From: an uncultured Photobacterium sp.
Lineage (GTDB): Bacteria > Pseudomonadota > Gammaproteobacteria > Enterobacterales > Vibrionaceae
Direction: 5' to 3'
Length of the DNA stretch: 64,000 nucleotides
Assembly (NCBI RefSeq): GCF_947039875.1
Contig: NZ_CAMRAN010000009.1
Coordinates: forward strand, 1-64,000
The notes beneath the pieces were generated by a model, which saw only the letters and a program-made list of their open reading frames with translations, was not told the DNA's origin and did not search any database. Every line of letters starts with the position of its first letter. Position 1 is the stretch's first letter. Shown piece after piece: positions 39,365 through 45,856 of the stretch. A program made the position numbers and the translations under genes.

Positions 39365-39493
39365 ATGAAAAAGCTATCTATCTGTATTTTTATCTCTTTA
39401 ATGTTGTCAGGTGTAGCAAATGCCCATTCAGGTGGAACTGACTCTAATGGTTGTCATACAAACCACAAAACTGGCGTATATCACTGCCATTAA
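39365..39493 (+). CDS. Small secreted YHYH-motif protein, 42 residues
   Basis: This short gene runs from ATG 39365 to TAA 39491-39493, with AAGG about 7 bases upstream. A signal peptide (KKLSICIFISLMLSGVANA) is followed by a mature peptide of only about 22 residues. That peptide holds the HSGGTDSNGCH...GVYHCH pattern of YHYH-domain proteins, with two Cys and five His that could bind metal. In larger proteins the motif often accompanies nucleases or metal-handling domains. The role of this free-standing form is unknown. Confidence 0.7.
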   Translation: MKKLSICIFISLMLSGVANAHSGGTDSNGCHTNHKTGVYHCH

Positions 39494-39531
39494 ATTTGTT
39501 TTTCTATCTGCACATATTGAACATGAAAGAC

Positions 39532-39568
39532 AGGGTAGCCATAAAAATATAAAACATATGGCTGTCCT
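39532..39568. repeat. REP-like hairpin, variant left arm
   Basis: AGGGTAGCCATA and TATGGCTGTCCT form an inverted pair with two differences in the left arm. It ends 25 bases before the FPQT-repeat gene and may have replaced that cassette's start. Confidence 0.65.
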
Positions 39569-39592
39569 TTCTTTGTAAATAAAGGAAAGTAT

Positions 39593-39811
39593 ATGAGTCT
39601 TTTTCCACAAACAATTGAAAACTTAGCTCGTATGGGCGCGAATATCGAGATTACAGAAAGCACAACATTGTTCCCTCAAACTTTGGAAAACATCGTGCGA
39701 ATTTGTGTAGCAGCGGGAGGTCACGTAACGATCAGCTCCCACGGAATTTTTCCGCAAACATTAGAACGTCTCGCTGAGATCGGTGGTAACAATATCACCA
39801 TTCGTGTCTAA
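39593..39811 (+). CDS. Three-repeat FPQT protein, 72 residues
   Basis: This is a 72-residue protein made of three tandem units of about 24 residues. Each opens with FPQTIENLARMG, FPQTLENIVRIC or FPQTLERLAEIG and continues into a short beta-like segment (NIEITES, HVTISSH, NITIRV). The alternation of helix and strand suggests a small solenoid or swapped fold. The Shine-Dalgarno is AAAGGAAAG. I do not recognise a function. It is followed directly by an attC-like site, so it is a cassette gene whose left boundary has been lost at the REP-like hairpin. Confidence 0.7.
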   Translation: MSLFPQTIENLARMGANIEITESTTLFPQTLENIVRICVAAGGHVTISSHGIFPQTLERLAEIGGNNITIRV

Positions 39812-39866
39812 ACATAACAGATAAGGATATGTGTCGCGCAGCCGACACCTATCCGAAGTGTTGGAC
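39812..39866 (+). other. attC-like site, FPQT cassette
   Basis: ACATAAC opens the site (a full RYYYAAC match) and GTTGGAC closes it (a full GTTRRRY match), with the same inner arms as the 38669 copy and a 55-bp length. Confidence 0.7.
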
Positions 39867-40121
39867 AAGCCCGAGCGGCTTTATATAAGTAAATATTGGG
39901 AATGTCATGAAAGGTGATGCTGAAAAGAAGTCGAGCGTTATCCTTGGCGTGAACCAATCAATTTAATTCATTGATTTATAATTAGATCCTCTTTAATTAT
40001 TATGCGTTAATGCCATTATCCTTATTATTTTACGTTTTTATCTGGATCGAAAAATCCCCGCCAATTGCATGACATGCTGACAGCATGGACAAAAGGGTTG
40101 TGCGAAAGATGTGCGAAAGAC
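39867..40121. repeat. Conserved block downstream of attC, copy 1
   Basis: The block begins AAGCCCGAGCGGC and includes GAAAAGAAGTCGAGCG, TATCCTTGGCGTGAACC and CCCCGCCAATTGCATGAC. A nearly identical copy lies at 42470-42705, and a shortened one at 45614-45774. No coding frame is apparent. It may be the original 3' flank of the attI site. Confidence 0.7.
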
Positions 40122-40268
40122 AGGACAGCCATAAAAGTGTTAATGGTTCAACAACCGCCACTTTTTTAAATGGGCATAGATGGGACACGATTGTTTTAAT
40201 GCCCGTGAGGGCGATAGGGAATCTACTTGCCGCGCGTTGAGTTTTTAAAATAAAGCTATGGCTGTCCT
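40122..40268. mobile_element. 147-bp MITE-like element with 12-bp inverted ends
   Basis: The ends are AGGACAGCCATA and TATGGCTGTCCT. The interior is non-coding, with a GCCCgtgaGGGC hairpin and AGGGAATCTACTTGCC. A second full copy lies at 42706-42851. The right end supplies the stop codon of the truncated intI at 40267. RAYT mobilisation is inferred from the shared ends. Confidence 0.65.
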
Positions 40269-40968
40269 ATGTTCTTTTTTCTGATAATTTATAAGAAGGA
40301 AATAAGAATTGCCAAAGAAAGTCTTTTGGTGCTGAAGGATATTTTTTATTTAAAGCATGAGGTAACCATACACCACAATATTGTTTATTTAAAATATCTT
40401 GTTTAAAGTAATTATGAACTATTTGTTGTTGTGCTTTTAATGCGGGAATTAATTCAGGTGCTAATGTTACACGACGATTTTTATTTCCTTTTGATAACCA
40501 AATCATTATTGACTGATAATCATAGTCAATATCTTTTATTCTAAGATAAAGTAACTCACTAATACGAAGACCACTACCATACATAAGTTGAATTGGTAGT
40601 TTATAGTGGGGATCAATAAACTGAAAAAGATAAGCTATTTCTTTCTGTGTTAAAACAACGGGCAATTTTCGTGCATATTTAGCACGTGAAAACCTGAGTT
40701 TTTGAGATAATGGCCTTTTAATAATATGTAAATATAAAAAGACAAGTGCATTAAGGGCTGTAGCTTGTGTTTTTGCTGCAACATTTCTTTGATTGGCTAA
40801 ATAAGACAGAAATTGTTCAACATCATCATTGTCTAATTTATCAGGATGTTTTTTATCATGGAATAAAATATAGTTTTTTATCCAATATAAGTAACTTTCA
40901 ACAGTACGTTTTGCGTAGTTTTTTTGATACATGTATTCTTTTATGTAAGTTAGAAAGAGAGAAGCCAT
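40267..40968 (-). pseudogene. intI: Integron integrase IntI, C-terminally truncated
   Basis: This is the N-terminal 233 residues of a Vibrio-type integron tyrosine recombinase. Present are the SAM-like core-binding domain (1-95), the first catalytic Arg in GSGLRISELL (R135), the Lys in WLSKGNKNRRV (K160) and the IntI-specific LPHALNKKYPSAPKDFLWQFLFPS segment (202-225). After KLSEKRT the frame stops in the abutting element end, so the HxxR box, second His and nucleophile Tyr are gone. It cannot be active. It points away from the cassette side, the normal intI orientation. Confidence 0.88.
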
Positions 40969-41122
40969 TGCGCACCTTTTATACTGTTAATACATACAGC
41001 AATTAGTATTAGTAAAAAAAGTGGAAACTAAAAGGCAGATGCCCGATTTTGTGACTTCTATCGGGCAGCCAATGTAATAATGTTTTTGATTTATAATGTT
41101 TTTTGTATAATGACGAATTAAA

Positions 41123-41176
41123 TACGGGCGCAGGTTCAAAGAACAAATTCGGGCAAGTTGTTAATATAATAAGTTG
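41123..41176 (+). other. attI-like block, copy 2, next to intI
   Basis: ACGGGCGCAGGTTCAAAG, AACAAATTCGGGCAAG, then two direct copies of AAGTTGTTAA 16 bases apart, ending at cassette base 41176. It lies 155 bases from the intI start codon in the classical intI-attI-cassette order, which is the best argument that all three blocks derive from attI. Confidence 0.6.
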
Positions 41177-41205
41177 TTAACAAGCAATAGTAGGGTATAT
41201 TGATT

Positions 41206-42405
41206 ATGGCTAGAAAAGATAAAAGAATACTTTTGCTCGACTTTTTTCGAGAACAAGAAGATAAAGCGCAAAGCTTTACATATCAAGATGCGGCAATAGC
41301 AACAGGTTACAACCCTAAAAGTGTTGGGAAATATATAAGTGAGAAATTAAAAGGTTCCTATATTTTTAAATCTGAACATGGAGGATGGGTATCAGAAGGA
41401 CTTTCTAAAGTTTCTAATGATGAATTTATTCGCTTAATGTCACAAAGTACTTCTGCGCGTAAATTATCGCCAAATGAGAAAATGTATCAGAAGTTGATAA
41501 AAAGAAGTTTAGATGCATTTACATTAGCTTTAGAAATGTATAACCGACCTAGCCTATGTAATAGGGTTGAGGCATTTACTATTATGATGGTAAACGCTTG
41601 GGAGTTATTTTTGAAAGCTGAGATTTTGGAAGCTTTAGGTGAGGAGAAAGTATTTTATAAAAATGGGAAAAGTATTTCGATATCTGATTCTTTACCATTG
41701 AGGTTGCAAAATAATGATCCTGTAAAATTAAATATAGAGACACTAATACAGCTACGAGATCATGCGACACACCTTCTGATTCCAGAATTACAGCCTCAAC
41801 TTTCAAGATTATTTCAAGCCAACGTTTTAAATTATCAAGAACGTTATCGAAATCAAATGGGGAATTCTCCTTTAGCTGGCCAGAGTGTTGGCATGTTAAG
41901 TTTGGTGTTAGATGGCCCTGATCCTGAAATCGGTATCATAAAAGAATCATATGGTGATATAACAGCTGTAGAGGTTACTAACTTTTTAAAGCAATTTGAA
42001 AGTACAAGTAAAGAGATTGGCTCAGATAAATACTCTATCTCAATTGACTATAAATTAGCTTTAACAAAAAATCCAAGTCAGGCCGATTTAACTCTGAGTG
42101 TTGGTGATAATGGTCAACAAGCAGTTATTATCACTCAAGCTAAAGATTTAAATACAACGCATCCTTTTACAACAAAGGCTGCTATTGAACAAATGAATAG
42201 AGAGCAATCAAAGGTAGTATTAAATCAACACTCTTTTCAAGCTATCTGTTATAAACATAAAATTAAAGCAAATAATAATTCTGAGTATCATAATTATACT
42301 GATATTCACAGGTATTCAGCTAAATTCATTAATTGGGTGATTAAAAATATCAAGGAACAAGATTCTTGGTTGCAGCAAGCTTTAATAGCTTATAAAGCTA
42401 GGTAG
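41206..42405 (+). CDS. DUF3644 protein in an integron cassette
   Basis: This is a 399-residue cytoplasmic protein. Residues 1-65 look like a winged helix (TYQDAAIATGYNPKSVGKYI), followed by a DUF3644 domain with KRSLDAFTLALEMYNRP, FTIMMVNAWELFLKAEIL and a later LIQLRDHATHLL, then a C-terminal domain ending YSAKFINWVIKNI. DUF3644 proteins recur in defence-rich DNA, but the activity is unknown. The cassette opens GTTAACAAGCAAT (41176) and ends ATTGCTTGTTAAC (42409-42421), a perfect 13-base reverse complement. A TTG two codons upstream is an alternative start. Confidence 0.82.
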   Translation: MARKDKRILLLDFFREQEDKAQSFTYQDAAIATGYNPKSVGKYISEKLKGSYIFKSEHGGWVSEGLSKVSNDEFIRLMSQSTSARKLSPNEKMYQKLIKRSLDAFTLALEMYNRPSLCNRVEAFTIMMVNAWELFLKAEILEALGEEKVFYKNGKSISISDSLPLRLQNNDPVKLNIETLIQLRDHATHLLIPELQPQLSRLFQANVLNYQERYRNQMGNSPLAGQSVGMLSLVLDGPDPEIGIIKESYGDITAVEVTNFLKQFESTSKEIGSDKYSISIDYKLALTKNPSQADLTLSVGDNGQQAVIITQAKDLNTTHPFTTKAAIEQMNREQSKVVLNQHSFQAICYKHKIKANNNSEYHNYTDIHRYSAKFINWVIKNIKEQDSWLQQALIAYKAR

Positions 42406-42414
42406 ATAATTGCT

Positions 42415-42469
42415 TGTTAACAGATAAGGATATGTGTCGCGCAGCCGACACCTATCCGAAGTGTTGGAC
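42415..42469 (+). other. attC-like site, DUF3644 cassette
   Basis: The site opens TGTTAAC and closes GTTGGAC, with inner arms as in the other copies and a 55-bp length. The opening seven bases are the exact reverse complement of the cassette start GTTAACA. Confidence 0.72.
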
Positions 42470-42705
42470 AAGCCCGAGCGGCTTTATATAAGTAAATATT
42501 GGGAATGTCATGAAAGGTGATGCTGAAAAGAAGTCGAGCGTTATCCTTGGCGTGAACCAATCAATTTAATTCATTGATTTATAATTAGATCCTCTTTAAT
42601 TATTACGCGTTAATGCCATTATCCTTATTATTTTACGTTTTTATCTGGGTCGAAAAATCCCCGCCAATTGCATGACATGCTGACAGCATGGACAAAAAAA
42701 AAGAT
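42470..42705. repeat. Conserved block downstream of attC, copy 2
   Basis: This is nearly identical to 39867-40121 over more than 200 bases; it lacks about 20 bases near the right end. Non-coding. Confidence 0.7.
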
Positions 42706-42851
42706 AGGACAGCCATAAAAGTGTTAATGGTTCAACGACTGTCATTTTTTAAATAGGGCATAGATGGGACATGATTGTTTTAATGCCGCGAGGGCGATAG
42801 GGAGTCTACTTGCCGCGTGTTGAGTTTTTAAAATAAAGGTATGGCTGTCCT
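42706..42851. mobile_element. 146-bp MITE-like element, second full copy
   Basis: It has the same 12-bp inverted ends as 40122-40268 and a closely similar interior. The sequence to its right resembles the intI-attI spacer, but the intI gene is absent. Confidence 0.65.
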
Positions 42852-42937
42852 ATGCTCCTCCATTTTGTGATTACTATCGGGGTTAATAACTAAAAATGTA
42901 TCTGATTTATAATGATTTTTATATTATTGCGAGATAA

Positions 42938-42976
42938 ATACGGGCACGTGTTCAAAGAACAAATTCGGGCAAGTTG
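42938..42976 (+). other. attI-like block, copy 3
   Basis: ATACGGGCACGTGTTCAAAG and AACAAATTCGGGCAAGTTG run directly into the metallo-hydrolase cassette start GTTAAGC. It lacks the second AAGTTGTTA repeat and the 16-base spacer seen in copies 1 and 2. Confidence 0.55.
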
Positions 42977-43019
42977 TTAAGCGCTAAGGCTCAAATTTAT
43001 ATTTATAGGTAATTCCCTT

Positions 43020-43865
43020 ATGATACTGACATCTTTAATTGATAATACAAGATTGAATAATCGAACTGACCTAGCGATAGAAAGAGGGTTATCTATTCAT
43101 GCAAGCACAATGGGAAAAAGTATATTATTTGACGCTGGAAGCAGCGAAGCTTTCTGTGATAATGCTACTTTATTGAATGTTGATATTAACAATGTAGACG
43201 CAGCTGTTATTTCACATCGTCATCATGATCATTGTAACGGGGTTACTTACTTTTTAGATCGTAACTTGAAAGCTCCAGTGTATTTTCGTGAATGCGAAGA
43301 AACCAATTATTTATTCAAAACATTTGGCTTTAAAAGCAATGTTGGCATAAATAAACAGTTATTGACCAAAGGTGCTAGTCGACTAATCTTTATTAATCAA
43401 ATGACTGAAATATCTCCTAATATTTTCATCATTACTGATTTAAGTAATAAATATGCTAAACCAAAAGGTAATCAATATCTTTTTACTGAATCTGATGGTT
43501 GTTGCAAACCTGATAGCTTCGATCATGAATTATTACTCGTCGTAAAAGAAAATGACGGGCTTATCGTATTTACTGGCTGTGCTCATAGTGGTGTTCTGAA
43601 TATGATAGATACTGCAATTAGTCACTTCCCAAAGACAAAAATCAAAGCGGTTGTTGGTGGTTTTCACTTGGTCGGATTACCATTATTTAATAGTATTGGT
43701 GGAACTAAAAAGCAGATCGAAGAAATTGGTGAATCTATCTTAAATTATCCAATAGATAAGTTGTATACAGGTCACTGCACAGGAATGAAAGCCTATCATA
43801 TTCTAAAAGGCGTGCTTGGCGATCGCTTAGAATATTTCCCAACCGGTCGTAGTATTACGATCTAA
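43020..43865 (+). CDS. Metallo-beta-lactamase-fold hydrolase in a cassette
   Basis: This is a 281-residue MBL-fold protein. The metal motif is ISHRHHDHCNG near residue 65 (HxHxDH type); later ligands are likely His in TGCAHSGVLNM near 185, VVGGFHLVG near 212 and YTGHCTG near 245. The layout resembles the dihydropterin-phosphate synthase-like MBL group, not a lactamase, and there is no signal peptide. The substrate is unknown. AGGTAA precedes the ATG. The cassette opens GTTAAGCGC (42976), and GCGCAGTTAAC (43874-43884) precedes its attC. Confidence 0.82.
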   Translation: MILTSLIDNTRLNNRTDLAIERGLSIHASTMGKSILFDAGSSEAFCDNATLLNVDINNVDAAVISHRHHDHCNGVTYFLDRNLKAPVYFRECEETNYLFKTFGFKSNVGINKQLLTKGASRLIFINQMTEISPNIFIITDLSNKYAKPKGNQYLFTESDGCCKPDSFDHELLLVVKENDGLIVFTGCAHSGVLNMIDTAISHFPKTKIKAVVGGFHLVGLPLFNSIGGTKKQIEEIGESILNYPIDKLYTGHCTGMKAYHILKGVLGDRLEYFPTGRSITI

Positions 43866-43877
43866 CGTTGGAAGCGC

Positions 43878-43932
43878 AGTTAACAAATAAGAATATGTGT
43901 CGCGCAGTCGACACCTATTCGAAGTGTTAGAT
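43878..43932 (+). other. attC-like site, metallo-hydrolase cassette
   Basis: AGTTAAC to GTTAGAT, 55 bp; the closing box fits GTTRRRY. It carries a few paired changes relative to the others (GAATAT with ATATTC-like partner CTATTC), which keeps the stem. Confidence 0.68.
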
Positions 43933-44244
43933 AAGCCCAAGCCGCTTTATATAAGTAAATATTTCGAATGTCAGAACAAAAACATAGGACACCCATAACT
44001 TTCGTAATCCATTACGATCAATTCTGACTGTGCTCCATGAATGGGTTTTAATCAGTTGAGCAAAGTATCGTTTGAGATCATCAGTGGTTAACGTATCAGG
44101 TGATTTATCTAAATGGTGAGTAATGCGACGAAGTGCATGACTATAACCATCAATAGTAGCTGGACGTTTACCTTGTAAAGTTAGGTGGGTAACATGTTGT
44201 TCATAAAGATAATCTGAACGTTGCTGTTGTTCGTTATTCATCAT
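43927..44244 (-). pseudogene. Tyrosine recombinase N-terminal fragment
   Basis: The first roughly 78 residues read as the core-binding domain of a phage-type integrase (SDYLYEQHVTHLTLQGKRPATIDGY, then HSWSTVRIDRNGLR). The frame then runs into unrelated sequence at about 43998, where a half REP-like motif (AGGACACCCATA, 43986-43997) begins. The catalytic domain is missing. Integrases of this sort are often found beside IS91-family transposases in related genomes; no such transposase is here. Inactive remnant. Confidence 0.75.
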
Positions 44245-44316
44245 AAATACTCCATTATAAGGAGTATTTAAGGTAGCTTAATCGCTGTTTGCTTTACTCT
44301 GCCGCGTAGCGGTTTC

Positions 44317-44423
44317 GTTCAACAAAGCAATCAACACGATGCTATTTACATTCGGCATTCGCGATTTAGAGTATAATTGGTTTGGAAAGTCGGTCTTTCG
44401 CACGTGTTATTGCGGCGTTAACT
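44317..44423 (+). other. Canonical attC site, 107 bp
   Basis: GTTCAAC (a perfect RYYYAAC), then GCAATCAACACG, pair with CGTGTTATTGC and GTTAACT at the other end. The inner arms match except for one extra C on the left, the extrahelical base typical of attC. This site is unlike the 55-bp family and marks the left boundary of the Fic cassette. Confidence 0.72.
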
Positions 44424-44498
44424 GCTTCTTTGTTAATTTAGCTTTCAAATATGGTAATCATTCCCTTTGAGTTGTAAACTAATATTATTTCCGCATAA

Positions 44499-44969
44499 AT
44501 GTGCGAGTTAAGCATGAAATACGAATTATTAGTTTTAGCTGCAATGACACGATTAGAATCTCCAAATACTCAAGCTATCGTAGCTGCAACTGGTATTTCT
44601 GAACGTAAAGTACAATCCGTAGTTAATTCATTAATTGAAAATTTAGGCTTAAACATTCAAAGAGAGCGCCAGGGCCGAACCTTCCGTTTTTCTATTAATA
44701 GCTGGGGTGTTTTTGAATCAGGGAAAGCGATCCAGTCTCAACTTAATGATATTGATTTAGTTATGCCAAGTAATTCAATGCTTTCTTCTTACGAAGAAAA
44801 GCATGCCTATTTCGAGCAAGTTAAAATGGATAACTTTAAAGAAAGTATGCGTTTAGAAGGGCATGATGTTGCTAGTAATTTCGATTTATCACTCGACAGA
44901 GAGCAACAACGTCAAATTTTGTTAAACAAATACTCAAACGTAAATTCGTTAGAGGCGCTCAATGGCTGA
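44499..44969 (+). CDS. Fic antitoxin with N-terminal helix-turn-helix
   Basis: This is a protein of up to 156 residues (ATG 44514 is an alternative start). Residues about 10-75 form a winged-helix-like region (TQAIVAATGISERKVQSVVNSLIENLG). The C-terminal part (about 95-150) resembles YhfG/FicA antitoxins: DNFKESMRLEGHD contains the inhibitory helix motif S-x-x-x-E-G at 116-121, which blocks ATP in Fic enzymes. It overlaps the fic gene by 8 bases. The fused DNA-binding part suggests autoregulation of the operon, an inference. Confidence 0.75.
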   Translation: MCELSMKYELLVLAAMTRLESPNTQAIVAATGISERKVQSVVNSLIENLGLNIQRERQGRTFRFSINSWGVFESGKAIQSQLNDIDLVMPSNSMLSSYEEKHAYFEQVKMDNFKESMRLEGHDVASNFDLSLDREQQRQILLNKYSNVNSLEALNG

Positions 44970-45564
44970 TAAATATGGCACAACACAAGATCCTTATACT
45001 TACGAAAATAGTACGGTTCTTGTTAATAAGCTAAATATCAACAATGAAGCGGTATTAGAGGCTGCAGAACGTGATTTAACAACGTTAGCTGCAATGTATA
45101 TAGAATTTCAATTACCTCCTTACGATTTCAGCTATCTGCGTTCAATTCATCATATGTTATTCTCCGATCTATTTGAATGGGCTGGCGAGTTAAGAACGAT
45201 TGATATTTCAAAGGGAAATACACGTTTCTGTAATGTAGCTAGGATTGAAAAAGAAGCAAATAATCTATTTTTAATGTTAGAAAAAGATAAGTATTTAGTA
45301 GATCTACCATACGATGAATTTCTTACTAAGTTAGCTGAGTATTATTGCGATATTAATGTTTTACATCCATTCCGTGAAGGAAATGGTCGTGCCCAACGTT
45401 TGTTGTTTGAGCATATTGCAATCAACTGTGGTTACAATATTAATTTTTCAGGCATTACTTCTGAGCAGTGGGTAGCCGCAAATATCCATGGTTATCATTG
45501 TAATTATGTGCCAATGAAAGAGCTGTTTTCTGTTTGTGTAATTAAAGCTGAAAAGCGCAGTTAA
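44962..45564 (+). CDS. fic: Fic family AMP-transferase toxin
   Basis: This is a 200-residue class I Fic protein. The catalytic loop HPFREGNGRAQR is complete at residues 135-146, and the flap region lies in ELRTIDISKGNTRFC near 76-90. Fic toxins of this form AMPylate a target such as DNA gyrase or another protein; the target is not predictable. No internal inhibitory helix is seen, consistent with inhibition by the upstream protein. The stop codon TAA is built from the first box of the attC (AGTTAAC). The cassette opens GTTAACTGC at 44417 and ends with GCGCAGTTAAC. Confidence 0.88.
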   Translation: MADKYGTTQDPYTYENSTVLVNKLNINNEAVLEAAERDLTTLAAMYIEFQLPPYDFSYLRSIHHMLFSDLFEWAGELRTIDISKGNTRFCNVARIEKEANNLFLMLEKDKYLVDLPYDEFLTKLAEYYCDINVLHPFREGNGRAQRLLFEHIAINCGYNINFSGITSEQWVAANIHGYHCNYVPMKELFSVCVIKAEKRS

Positions 45565-45613
45565 CAAATAAGGATATGTGTCGCGTAGCCGACACCTATT
45601 CGAAGTGTTGGAC
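45559..45613 (+). other. attC-like site, Fic cassette
   Basis: AGTTAAC to GTTGGAC, 55 bp, with the same inner arms as the other copies. It starts within the fic stop codon. Confidence 0.7.
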
Positions 45614-45774
45614 AAGCCCAAGCAGCTTCATATAAGTAAATATTGCGAATGTCATGAAGGGTGGTGCTGAAAAGAAGTCGAGCGTTATCCTTGGCGTGAA
45701 CCAATCAATTTAATTCATTGATTTATAATTAGATCCTCTTTAATTATTATGCGTTAATGCCATCGAAGAAATAT
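45614..45774. repeat. Conserved block downstream of attC, copy 3 (shortened)
   Basis: It matches copies 1 and 2 up to GCGTTAATGCCAT and then breaks off next to a REP-like hairpin. Non-coding; it fills the gap to the oxidoreductase gene. Confidence 0.68.
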
Positions 45775-45812
45775 AGGACAGCCATAAAAGTATGTAAACA
45801 TATGGCTGTCCT
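45775..45812. repeat. REP-like hairpin
   Basis: Perfect AGGACAGCCATA / TATGGCTGTCCT arms with a 14-base spacer. It marks the right edge of the cassette island. Confidence 0.75.
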
Positions 45813-45856
45813 GTCTTTGGCTTGATAGAGAAAATGGCGGTCTTAATTAACCACTA

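Noticed and set aside
42470-42975. The flank between attC and the next cassette as an ORF-less cassette
   Set aside because: It starts with TTGGAC, so it should end with a GTCCAAC box before its own attC; no such box is present near 42976.
37542-45812. Spaced repeats that could suggest a CRISPR array
   Set aside because: The repeats are far apart, lie around genes, and are integron and REP-like elements; there are no regular spacers and no cas genes.
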